64,000 nucleotides of DNA from NCBI GenBank assembly GCA_963970005.1, contig CAXAMN010005335.1, positions 1,169,668 through 1,233,667 on the forward strand. Direction: 5' to 3'. Positions within the stretch are counted from its first letter, which is position 1; every line of letters starts with the position of its first letter. Below the pieces are notes generated by a model. That model was not told where the DNA came from. It was given only the letters and a program-made list of their open reading frames with translations, and ran no database searches. Source of the DNA: Durusdinium trenchii. Its lineage: Eukaryota > Sar > Dinophyceae > Suessiales > Symbiodiniaceae. The position numbers and the translations under genes were made by a program. This document shows, piece by piece, positions 23,239-35,037 of this stretch.

Positions 23239-23965
23239 TCAAAGTGCAAAACTCAGGCTCCGATGTAGTGGCACGAACAGCTTCTTAGTCCGCTGATCGC
23301 TTGCGTTTTCTCCCACACAGGGATCTGCTGTCCTCCTCCTTTTGGAACGCCGCTCATGCCGGCTTTGATGCTTCTCTGACGGCCCTTGGGCTCTTCTCTC
23401 TTGCAAAGTTTGGGACGTTGAGACCTCGCGGATAGGCTCGGTGGTATCGCCAGGTGCTGGATCACACTTCCCCTCTCGACTGTCTGCTTCAGTGTCTTTC
23501 CGCACGTGAAAGTCCTCGAGGTGGCTTGGGTGGGCTCGCTTTTGTTGATAGTCCTTGCAATTGAAACGAACTTCAAACACCTTGTCTTTCCAGCCAGTGG
23601 GTGCTTGAGTGGTCTCACTCCCGGCAACTTCTTCTTCGGCAGACGAAGGACACCGCTGCTCTCTTCCTCCTTTGAGACCTTGGTGGTCTCAAAGCCTCCT
23701 GGCCTCCTCTTCTCGGAGGGCTCTCAACAGTGTTGGAGGTGCCCACGGCTCGGGTGATTTGCAGCGCACGTGCCTGGCGGACAGCGCTGATGACCACGTC
23801 CCTCAAGGCAGGACTCCCCCCTGAACGAGAGTTGACTCCTGAGGGATTCTTACCCCAAGCACGCCAGGCACCAGGTGCCCCCTCCATTGGGAGGTGACAT
23901 CCGGTACCGAGAGCACAACGACATGCAAGTCGCGTGAAGACCCTTCCCGGAGCCGCCCGGCTCAC
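23239..23965 (-). CDS. Weak coding-like stretch, Arg/Lys-rich (hypothetical)
   Basis: Overlapping open minus-strand frames run through this stretch. One (about 23239 to 23670) encodes a charged peptide: EEEVAGSETTQAPTGWKDK, then a GDTTEPIREVS segment and a basic KHQSRHERRSKRRRTAD tail ending in a stop. An upstream frame (23615-23965) is Gly/Arg-rich and includes GCHLPMEGAPGAW. Composition resembles disordered linkers of dinoflagellate or retroelement proteins, but two frames are open in parallel and no conserved motif is visible. It could be a decayed fragment or chance. Confidence 0.2.
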
Positions 23966-25113
23966 TGACCGACGTTGATTTCATATAGAAATATATGCAT
24001 TCATGCACAATTCAAGATCAAGTGAGTGTATGCTCAAACCAAACACTAAGGGGAGTTCAAGCGGCGAAGCACAGTAGTGTGGTTGAGGACCAACAAAAAT
24101 CTGACCGCCAACAGGGGGTGCATGTCCATCTCAGTGTATACATCAAGCATCATCAAACTACGTACCTGTCAAACCCATCAACGGTTTCCCGTCTCCTTCC
24201 ATGGGCAACGGCTCTTGATTGCTCACATGGCCCTCCGCCGTCACCACCTCAGCGATGAACATCGGGCCCAGCAACATGGTGGTTGACGTCCAGACACTCG
24301 AAGCCATTGTCCACCCATGTCTGAAAAATAGACTCCAAACTGTTGACTCCAAACTGCACCAAATTGCCCTGCCTGTGGTCAAGTTGGACCTTTGTTAAGC
24401 AGTCGTACCATGTATTTCATTCTACACAAGATAAACATCAGGAGTGAAGAACTATGACAGAACTCTATCCAGCCAAATGATTGCCACCACGAAATGTTCC
24501 ATAACGCTTCATTCATGACCCCAAAAATCCCAACCCAACACACACTGATAGGAGGAACCGTTCCGCCGCCAGCGCCTGAAATTCAGCCCCCCCCCGTCAC
24601 GGGACCAACGCGACTGGGAAAGTGGGACCAATGCACTGGGCGTGTCCACGAGTTCCTGCTGAAGTGCCGCGATGCGGGTGCCGCGACGGTCGGTTTCTGT
24701 TTCGACCTTTTTGGACACCTTTTTGCGAGAAGAAGTGGAGATTTGTGCGGAATCGGCTTTACTAAATCATTTTAAAAAAAGAAACATGCTAAATTTTTAG
24801 ATCATGCTTTTATAATCATCCCTCGAGGTGGTACTTACTTGGTCAGAGCGGGTCGAGCCGCTCGGAGAGCCGGTTTGAGCTATAGGTTGGGAGGCAGTTT
24901 AATGGCACCAAACAATGTGTAAATATTATGTTTTGTGAAGCAGGCGTTCTCCAAACTACGCAACTGTAATACGGTTTCTGAATCTTCCAAGATTTCCAAC
25001 CCAATGATTTGCAACCCTTCCCAGTCTCTTCAAACGTTTCACCACCCCAGCCACCAGTCATCCAGTCGACTCAAGCAGTCTCTAGATGTATAAAATATCA
25101 ACCCCGGCCACGC

Positions 25114-25206
25114 TCCATGGGACTGGCATATTTACCTACATTGATCCCTTGAACATTGGGGTGGTTGAAAAGGGGTCAATGTAGGTAAATCCATCCATGG
25201 AGTGTC
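25114..25206. mobile_element. Foldback element, family A copy 2
   Basis: The left arm reads CTCCATGGGACTGG, then ATTTACCTACATTGATCCCTT. The right arm is its inverse, AAGGGGTCAATGTAGGTAAAT, and leads to CCATGGAGTGTCTGGG. The outer end matches family A; the inner stem (TTTACCTACATTGA) matches the copy at about 55.1 kb. Confidence 0.65.
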
Positions 25207-26582
25207 TGGGAACTCCAGTCGACTCATCCCTGTCCTCTTGGTCCTGGTCTCTGCGAGGCCCGTGCTCCCTGACCTCCGGGTCCGACCGGTCGGACGTTGG
25301 CCGGGTCGGAGCCGTGCGTTGGCCGGGCCAGGGGGGTGAAGGTCAGGAGGGATCTGGACCGGACACACCACACAAGTTGCATCTTTTTCATGAAAATAAC
25401 CATATGAACGTTCATTGGATCTATCCTACCTGGGCCTCAGTGGATGACGATGGTTCAGTTGCAGGCCTTGTTCCAAAATAGTAATCGTTGTTTACTGACT
25501 GTTACAGCAGGTAATAGGACAGACCAAACGTATAAAATAAAACTACACATTGTATGTAGGAATTATATTCATTGAAATAACATGAAATAACTAACACTAG
25601 TGGATGAATTATACTTATTATTGTAGGATATGTGTATACTGCATATATTCTAGTTGAGTGGATTGTCTCGACATTGGTGGCTTTCGGGGTGCCGATCCAC
25701 CACCCCGTTGGTCCAACACGCTTCCAGGGCAGGCCTCATTTAACCTCTGTTTTGATAGGAAAAGACCATGTTTTGGCTCCAAAACAGGGGTCAATCAGGT
25801 CCTGGGAATGTTGTTGTTTTTTTTGCTTTTTGGACCATAGGTCTCCACAGATTCTTGGGTGTCACACCCCGCGTCAAACTGGAGACGAGATGAGACAAGA
25901 ACAATGGCCTTTCACTCAGCCTTTCACCGGTGGAATTCTGTATATGGTTGTGGGTCATGGCACATCATCGCACCAGGATACCTTGACCTACAAGCTACAT
26001 GGTGGTCGGGCTCCAGGCGGTAACCCATGACTCGCAGGTGGCATAAAATGAGTCATAGCCATAGCGCACTATGTCCGAGTCCAACCCCGCGGGTTTTTGC
26101 GCTGATGTCCGATGATCTTTTTCACATGTTTTTCATCAGTTTCAAGAGAAACCTGGATAATAAACAGTGACTTCAGAGTGAACATAAGCCAAAATGTTCT
26201 GCAGGGTTTCCGGGGATTTCTCTTGTCTCATCTTTGTCTCCTCTGAACCTACAGCAAAGACGTTGACTAAATGACCTGTTTACCCTGTAAAATCACGTAA
26301 ATGCACGTGACTTTCTCTTCCCTCCGCCGTTCCGATCCTTTCTCCGTGCCGATGCCGCACGGAAAAAAACACGAAGACTGGGCCCCCAGCCAACTTATCT
26401 CTCCATTGCATGAAGGCGGCAATGCAGCACATAAACCTCAGTCTTTCATGGGGCGACCAGGTGACCGGGCGAGCAGGTTGCCTTTGATAGCTGTGTCGTC
26501 TAGGATCTTTGGCGGATTGATGTGCGGTGAGGTGCTATGATGAGCTGATTGATGTTGGACCATAATTTTGTAGGGAAGCACA

Positions 26583-26670
26583 TACCTTCTCAGGAGATAC
26601 TTGGGCCCTCCAAGCCTACATAAATAGTCTCCAATCACCTTCTGAGATGGTACTTGGATCTCTAGGGATT
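26583..26670. mobile_element. Foldback element, family B copy 1
   Basis: Shares TACCTTCTCAG, ACTTGG, CCCTCCAA, CTCCAATCACCTTCTGAGA and GGTACTTGGAT with 53746-53835 along its whole length. The inverted arms are degenerate here. It is probably an older copy. Confidence 0.7.
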
Positions 26671-27014
26671 GTATAATTCAATTATGATGGGAGGAGGAAC
26701 AATCGTTGCAGAATTATTCCCATCCTGAATAGTTTAATGGGAGGGATATGTTTTTATTATTCCGCGAAGTGTGTTATTATTCTACAGTATATATTTGTTT
26801 ATATGTGTCTATTGTTATGCTATTGCTGCCCTTTAACATCCTTGTTCAACCCATGAAACCTTTCTCAAAACCCTTTTTTAACACGCATCGATATTAATCT
26901 TGTTCTAAACAATTTTTCAAGGGGTAGTGCGCAAGTCCAGGGCAAGTGAATCGAACGAATTGTTTAGGGGTTAGGAATAGTATAAAGTTTTTTGGCTTCG
27001 GGAAACATACCCAG

Positions 27015-27493
27015 TACCACTACGACTACTACTACTACTACTACTACCACTACTACTACTACTACCACCACTACTACTACTACCTACTACCTACTACCTA
27101 CTACCTACTACCTACTAACTACTAACTACTAACTACTAACTACTAACTACTANNNNNNNNNNNNNNNNNNNNNNNNNNNNNNNNNNNNNNNNNNNNNNNN
27201 NNNNNNNNNNNNNNNNNNNNNNNNNNNNNNNNNNNNNNNNNNNNNNNNNNNNNNNNNNNNNNNNNNNNNNNNNNNNNNNNNNNNNNNNNNNNNNNNNNNN
27301 NNNNNNNNNNNNNNNNNNNNNNNNNNNNNNNNNNNNNNNNNNNNNNNNNNNNNNNNNNNNNNNNNNNNNNNNNNNNNNNNNNNNNNNNNNNNNNNNNNNN
27401 NNNNNNNNNNNNNNNNNNNNNNNNNNNNNNNNNNNNNNNNNNNNNNNNNNNNNNNNNNNNNNNNNNNNNNNNNNNNNNNNNNNNNNNNNNNNN

Positions 27494-27540
<47 letters not shown>

Positions 27541-27550
27541 TACTACCAGG

Positions 27551-27597
<47 letters not shown>

Positions 27598-27649
27598 GAC
27601 TACTACTACTACTACTAATTACTACTAATTACTACTACTAATTACCACC

Positions 27650-27682
<33 letters not shown>

Positions 27683-27723
27683 TAACGACGACTACCACTT
27701 CTTCTTCTACTACTACTACTATT
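27015..27723 (+). repeat. (TAC)n microsatellite interrupted by an assembly gap
   Basis: TAC/CTA trinucleotides with ACC, CTAC and AACT variants flank a run of 341 Ns (27153-27493). The repeat enters and leaves the gap, so the gap is almost certainly a collapsed longer array whose true length is unknown. Variant units at the edges suggest an old array. Confidence 0.95.
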
Positions 27724-30700
27724 CAAACCCCGTCCATGGTTTGCTAGGGAGGGGGGTGGACGGTTTACTCTTTAGGATCCAACCTCGATGTGGTCTGAGA
27801 GAAAGCGAGCAGAACAGGTGGCACCGATGTCTGGTGAGATGGTGATAGCTTCCAGACCTCACTGCTGTCGCAGTAGAGTAGCTGGGCATTCTCTTGTGGG
27901 CCGATGGTCGTGGCGCGTGGCGCGAGCACTGCGGGAATTGATTTCAAGCTTGATCGAACGCACAATTTCGAATGTATTTCTTCATGGTCCTGGTACGTTC
28001 AAGTCTGTGGAGGTACGTTCAAGGCCTGCTTGATTGAACTGGTTGCCCCAGAACTGGTGCTGCTACCTTTGGGCCGAGTTGCATCGTGCAAACAGTTGAT
28101 CTGAATGTAATTCCTTCAGATGGCCCATTTTTGTGCACTGTTTTCCCTGGATATTGCAAGAGTATGCTGAGAAACTTGGAGTGGACAAAGCTGAAGCTTA
28201 CTGTCGGTGCTGACACCGTAGCCGTCGGCTTTCAACAAACACCCTGGGAGTCCAGGACTATTCTTGCCCCGAGTCGAAGAAGGTCCTTTCGGTGGTCCCC
28301 CAACCAAATTTGAAAAACTGAAAAACAAAAAAAACATGTAAAAAGACCAACACATCATAAACAGGTGGACTATGGTGGACTTCAGGTCCGGCACAGGTCG
28401 ACTTCCCAAACCAAGGGAACCGGTGACGAGCGACTCCCTCCACTGGGCCGGTCCCACAAGCCGTTCAGCCGCAGGATCCGAAGCTGGCTGTGCTTCGCAG
28501 ACAGGGCCTGGGCGTGGAGCTCTTCGCCACGAACGGTGCGGAGACGTGGAGGTTCCAAGGCGGAGGGAGAGCCTTCTGTTTTTGAGCCCAGAAATTCGAC
28601 ATGCTGAAAGGCGAAAGCATGAGGGGATGAAAAATACATTGACTATCTAGTTTACGAAGAGGGACGTCGGCAGAAGTCCTGCCCTCTGATCATGTTTGGG
28701 TTTCCAGGTTCAATTATCACCCTCATGAACACTCACGTCGGACTCACGTTGACCCTCGAGAGTGGATACTTGTCTACTGTTCATTCCTCTTTTAGGACCG
28801 CTGCTTTTGGGGTCGTCTGAAAAAGTGGAACAGTGGCCGTTGGCTCCTCGACCGAGCTCAGGAATGAAAGGAATTCTAAAGCTGGCGGTTTCGAACCACA
28901 AACAGCTCCAAAAGAAAAGAGAAGATCCTACATCCCTGCGGAAGGAGATCCCAGCCCGGGTACGAACGGCTCAGTGGCCTCACAATGAGGTCGTTGGTCG
29001 CTGAACCGGTGCGCGATAAATAACGGCGCGTTGGTTTGGTCGATCGGTGGGTCTCCCAGGGGCGTAGATTCATGGCTTTTTATGTTGCTGGAGTAGGCTG
29101 GGGTGAGAGTGTTAAAAAAAGGCAACATGATGGGTTCCTTACTGGGATGCATGGTGGGCAAATGGCCCAAGGCTTTTTGGGCAGCGCCACAAGACTTGAA
29201 ACCGATGGTGCCACCCAGTTCAGCTGCCCCCCAGCATCAGGACCCAATGTGTAGATGGCAATGAACTATTCACTATCACAAGTCAATTAATTCTCCAATC
29301 TTAACAGTGACTGACTGAGTGACTAAATACATCCCCTCTCCACTCGCACAGGGAATTCTCCCAAGGTTCATTGTCCAAGAGAGCCCATGCCCACGGGCCA
29401 GAAAAGCCCGGGAGGAGCGACCCTGAATTTCATATCCCCAGTCTCCAGCTGTTAGAAGAAGCTTCTCCTACCACCTAAGATCAACTGTTTTCTTTTTCAG
29501 GAAATGGACCTGGGTGAGCTAAACGAGGGCAAGGCAGTGTTGTGTCGAACTCTTCCACACGCACAATGCTCAAAAATACATGGCATCATTTAAGTCCCTT
29601 TCTTTCTTCTCTGTGCTGCATATCGTTTAGACTTTAGAGCACCAAAACTGAACACATCGGGAACCAAAACTGAACACATCGACCTTTCTATCACAAGGTC
29701 TAAACCTTTAAACCAGTCCACCTCACCTCAGGCCTCCCGGCCGCCCCCGCCAGCGCCGAGGCGGTGCCCGACGCAGCCAGAGCTGCGACGAATCGGCTCG
29801 GTGGCCGGGTGGTCGTGGCCGGCCAGGGCGGGTGGCCGGTGGGCCGGTGATGAGTTACACTTGAGCTGATCAAACAAATGCAAAAAAACATCTGGCCGGT
29901 GGCCGGGTGGAGATGGTTGACCACAGCATTACTCACCAACGAAGTGAAGAAAAACATCGACGTTCAGATTTCATGTGACGTCGGGGCCAATGAGGCCATT
30001 CACTACAAAATGCATGGCTACAAGGGCTGGTTTCTTACAAAATGATTGGCTGACGTGTAGTAAAACAAGCATTCTATAACATGCATATAACATGCATATA
30101 AATGCCAGATAGATCATGATAGCAAAACAATGTTTTATAGATTTTTATAGAATGATTTTTCGGAGGCATATGGCAGGCATTCTCACGAAATGCATCTGTT
30201 ACAACATGGATGGCGACAACGTTGATACATACCGACATGTCCACCACAAACTTCATACAAAGTTAGGGGCCTAAACGTCATTTCCCATTGCCTATTACAA
30301 AAGGGTTGGCCTAAACGTCATTGTCTTATCAGAAAAACGCTGTTATAAGGGCCTTGAGGTCACCCATTCTATCGGGGAAATGTTGACGTTGATAGAAAAA
30401 CACAAATAACACACCCTCTTCGCAAAGGAAAGTCGTCTGAAAAAGGGACCATGCCATCCAGGGAACCCATGGAAGGCGAGTCGGAGTGTACCCATGTGAC
30501 CACGTGGAACCTGTCCTGAACACAAACATCGCTGGAAAATGGATCTGTCAGGGGACACCTTGAACTCATTTGAGCAAGCTGCGCAACGGCAGCATCATGC
30601 AGCATCCACCCCTATTGTTGGACACCCTTAGGGGGCCCTGGTGGTTGTTTTGGTGCGAAATCACATCCAGCAGTGTTCTTCGTCAACTCATGGGTTTCTC

Positions 30701-32150
30701 CTTTTCGACCAACAAAGATTCGGACATTATCCAGGGATCATTTCTCGGAACCCCGGAGACAGTCCCAACTCAACCACTTAATGATGTAAAGGATCTCAAT
30801 TGCCTGGAACCGCCAAATCTTTCTAGTTGGGACTGGGTCTTTAGTATTTATATAGATGTCTCTAGTCTCTAGGAGTCTCTGAATTTCTTCGGCGAATCAA
30901 GGCCCGGCGATGTCTTCAGTGTCTTCCGGCTCTACACTCGTCGCAGCAACAGTAGGGTGCTGAGGCTACTCGTACGTAACTGATTGGGAGGCCTAATGTT
31001 TTGCCGAGTTGAACTGACATCTCAACTCATTGAATGCGACAAAGCTTTGCCCCGATTTCGCCCCGCCATATCACATCTGCAACAATAAGTAAGCTTAGAC
31101 TACAGTGATCTCAGTAGGTGGCACATGGTCCTGAGAAGTGGGTCATAGAGTCATACAGTACAACGTGGGTTCCATCTCAAAATGGACTATGAGATATGAG
31201 ATTTGTGCCATCTGATTCTTTTTTGTGGCTCAAAGTGTCCAGCATGGTCCAGCCTGGCCCAGCCATTGGTGTCTTCTTCCGGATCACCCGTTGCTTGGCC
31301 GGTACCGCTTCCCCAGCACCGGTCTGGTCCACGCGTGGAACGCGTGGATGGCGCGCTTTGCTCGGCCTAGCATGGCGTTCACGTCCACCAACTCGTGCAG
31401 CTGATCACCGGCCAGGGGCTCCTGAACACCACCAGGAACCACCGTGGTATGTTTCGGGGCATTTCGGTTGAGGTCACCAGGTCATGATTCTTTGGGAGGT
31501 TCAGAAGTGAAGTCCATCTTCCTGGATTCATTGAGCTGAGCTAGGTGGTACCTTTTAAAACCAGTTGGAGACCTGACAACTGCACTTGGAAAGGTGTCGA
31601 AATGCCAACGGTGAAAGCGAATCGAATTATGGACACCTTTTTCCGATTCGTGGCGCAGATTTGAGAGATTTGTGAGAGCAGGTTCAATGGCGCAGTTGAG
31701 TCCTGCTTTTCCACCTATATACAGTAACTCCGGGGAGACTACTTAGCTGTGGGGTATAAGCAATTGACTCAAAGTTCTGCTTGATGATGACAAAAGCCTA
31801 CGGGACCAACCACTTGTTTCGCACTGTGGTGGAAACTGCCGTCGTACACAGAAAGTAATTATCTAGGATATTCTAGCAAGGGCTGCAAACCGTGGGAAGT
31901 TCAGAAATTATCGATGTATACATAGATGTGTACCACAGGTTGTGCTGAGGAAAATCATAGTAGGCAAAACACAACGTGTTTTTTCCCGTTGAATGATGTA
32001 TTGCCTAGACATCCTATAGACATTGTTTATGGTTGAGATCTGCAGGAGAAGCGTTCTCGGCCTTGCTTTTTATTGGTTCTACTTTGTATTCCTCCCTATG
32101 CCCGAGGTTTGACACCTGAAAATTCGATCCATGTATAGCAATGAACTCAT
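27724..32150. other. Interval without a recognisable gene
   Basis: No exon chain or conserved motif is recognised. A local GC-rich patch at 29725-29910 is built of GGCCGGTGG-like words. A 15-bp direct duplication GGCCTAAACGTCATT occurs at about 30268 and 30308. Nothing else is seen. Confidence 0.5.
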
Positions 32151-32721
32151 TAATCCCGAGTACCTATTAAAAAACGGACCCCAATTAAAAAAAAGTCATG
32201 CCGGATCCCCTAAATTCGGTTTATATTTGGTTTTAAATTGCCGCCCTTTCAAGCCGCTACTAAACTACCAACATGGTCGATTTTGGGGGTAGTTTTTTTA
32301 ATTAGGTTCCCCAAAACTCCACCATGACACGCCGCGCTTACACCAGCAGGCTTTCCTTCCCTCAATGGCACGGACTCACGCAAACGCACTTGCCACCGAG
32401 GTCATGCAACACCGCATGGCACAGCGACATCACCTTTCGAAAGCTTTAGCTTTTAGTCTACTGAAGAATCACTATTCTAATGAAGGTTTTTGTAGGGGAA
32501 AAGGAAGACCCTTCGATCTGGCGGTTTTTTTGCATTTTTGATATGAGTTTAATAAAGGATTTTATATAAAATTTTCCTGGATTACTTTTTGGTTTTGAAA
32601 CTCTTTCCAGGTGACCCTATTTTGGGCCCCCGATTTCAGGGACCCCCTATTAGAAAAAATGCGACCGAGGTTTCCTTATTAGGGGGGGGGGTACGTGTTT
32701 TTTATTAGGTGGACCGGATTA
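32151..32721. mobile_element. ~571-bp non-autonomous DNA transposon, copy 2
   Basis: Same terminal inverted repeats and TA flanks as 21275-21822, in the same orientation about 10.9 kb away. It differs by short indels, for example about 20 extra bases near 32510-32535. Both copies share the interior words CCATGACACGCCGCG and GCACGGACTCACG. No transposase frame is present. Confidence 0.8.
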
Positions 32722-34905
32722 GAAGACACGCCTACCCGTGTCTCCCGTGTGTAACTTTCGTCGTTATTCCAACACGAATTGCCGGACGTTCGATGTGTCT
32801 CCATCGTCAGCTATAAAATGTTGCCCACCAAATCTGATCTTGACCATCTGAGAACTGCCGTAAAATCTGGCAAAACTGAGGTATAGCATGCTATACCTAA
32901 CAAGAACAGAAGTCAAGATCTTTGAAACTCAGTTATCTTGTTCTCCCAAAGCTTCGATCTGAGGCACAAACACTCGGGTCTGCCGCGTAGAGCGTCACAG
33001 ACCTCGACGACTTCGGTGGGACGGTAGGACACGTGCTGACCCAATTGATCATTCTTGTGTGCGTATCATACATGCATCTGGTTTGTTTAACCCAAATAGG
33101 GGGTTGGTCGGCTGGACCTATGAAGCTAAACGTTGTGTGATTGGTTGTGGTTGGGTTAGTTGTGTGGATTTGTGTAGCTACAGTGACAACATTGAAGTCT
33201 TATCGGTCCTATCTCCCCGAGAAACATGTCGACGTTCCTGGCAGCTCATGAGTCCCCTCGAGCAACAACGCCTGGTTTGCCTGCATACTTGCCAACACAA
33301 GATGTTCTGTGCCAAAACGACACCAACAACAAAGCAAACCCAGATGTTGTATGAATACCACACCCCAATCTTGGCCAAACACTTTGTAGAATTGCCTCCA
33401 TGCCCCAAATAGTCTAAAACCTCACACACACAATCAATTATGATATAAATTTCAACATCCCCCCTTGTGCGGTGTGTGCAACATACACTGATTGCAAAGG
33501 GCCCCCCAAGTCAAGTGATCATTGACACGAGCACTCATTTCACCTTATTTTAGAAGAACTAGTACCAGCATTCACGCGTGGTGTGCAATGTAATTATTAA
33601 GGTTAAATTAACAAACATATTACATATATGTACTGTAAGCCATATAGAGGCAAACATGTTGCCATATAATATATTGCCCTGTGATACACTTTGACGCGCC
33701 GCTGCAATGATTGACTCCAAACAGTAAATGCCTCAAATCGCTCGAATGACAGTGGCCAACAAAACCCGACAACAATACAATCAAACCATTCAATCAAGTA
33801 GGAGACGCAAACCCAAAACCTAATACACAGCCGTCCAGCATTTCCACTGGTTTGGCCTGGAGACCTAGCCAACCATCGCTGTTTTCGTGCCAAGCTGACT
33901 TTGACCCAACCATCCATCCCAACATATCCCAACCTTAAACGAAGAGTTTCCATCGGACCGAGTGGACCTTTCGTTGCGACGCTCCGTCCCGGGTGGAGAC
34001 GAGGTCGTCGAACCACGGGACCACGAGGTCGTCGGGGTGCCCTATCACATCCACTCACTTGGACACCGCATCAGGCGCCCCCGCATCAGCTGACGCACCG
34101 CCACACCGAAGACAGTGCTACCACAGGCCACCTGCCAGACGAATTCTTATCCGAAACATCTGCAAACCTGACGAACTGAGCTGTTGAATCACACTTAACC
34201 ATCCACACATGCACCAAGTTTGCCGAATTTTTGCCGGGTAGATGTTTGCTTCGTCGAGTTGCTTTCTTTTTCAAAGCGAAAGTCGTCCCGACGACCACGG
34301 GCCAGCGATCGCGAGGTGGCTCCTTTTTTGTTGGATTCGCAGCGATAGGCATCTCTCTTAGCCTCACAGCGTCCCAAGGTGGCCTCGTCTGGAGAACGGT
34401 TCACTTGTGGTCCAGCCGCGGATTTTCGTTGCGGGTCACCCTAGGCCGGTCACCCCCTGCGGAGTTTGGGAACCTACGCCTAGCTCCAAAGTCCTCCACC
34501 TTCTTGCAAGTTGCGACCAATCTCCACCTTCTTTTTGTGCCCCTCAGAATCCTTGAGCCCTTTTGCCCGAGGGAGTTCCGGTCAACAGGTTGACCTGGCT
34601 GAAACGCATCTAATCTTCGATCGTACCAGGGGGATCTGACACGGTCTCTGGAAAAGCACTCCGTGACAGCCGACAGCTCAATATGTTCCTTCTCAGCCCA
34701 CAGGGGGGTTCTCCCAATCATCCACTGACATCGGGAAAAACTGAACCACACCATTTTTTCGGCACCACCAAGGGTCCCGAAGCACCTGCTTGAACGAAAA
34801 TTTCTCCAGCGGCCATGCCCAAAAAAGGTCACCTTTTAAATACCTTGTCTGTCAGATCCTTCCTAGGCAGGCTCATCCAATGTGGCTTGTGATGTGCAAA
34901 AAAAA

Positions 34906-35037
34906 GACTAGGAGCATAGGGCATCGCTACTAGGAGCAAGGACGCTACGATCGGGGCTCGTGGCCATACTAGGAGCAAATAGCTATACTAGTAGTGTCCT
35001 TGCTACTAGGAGCAAAGGGCATCGCTTCAGATTCTCT
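34906..35037 (-). repeat. CTCCTAGTAG satellite patch 1
   Basis: Units such as GGGCATCGCTACTAGGAGC and AAGGACGCTAC alternate. They are the inverse of the units at 39.3 and 52.5 kb. The array is diverged and interrupted. Confidence 0.75.

Larger units (their letters stand above)
21823..27014. other. Interval without a firmly supported gene
   Basis: Most of it shows nothing recognisable. It contains the weak coding-like stretch at 23239-23965, foldback copies at 25114-25206 and 26583-26670, and a transition to AT-rich sequence before the TAC microsatellite. Confidence 0.45.

Noticed and set aside
27015-27723. Long open frames in the TAC repeat
   Set aside because: Open only because of trinucleotide periodicity; it is a microsatellite with a gap inside.
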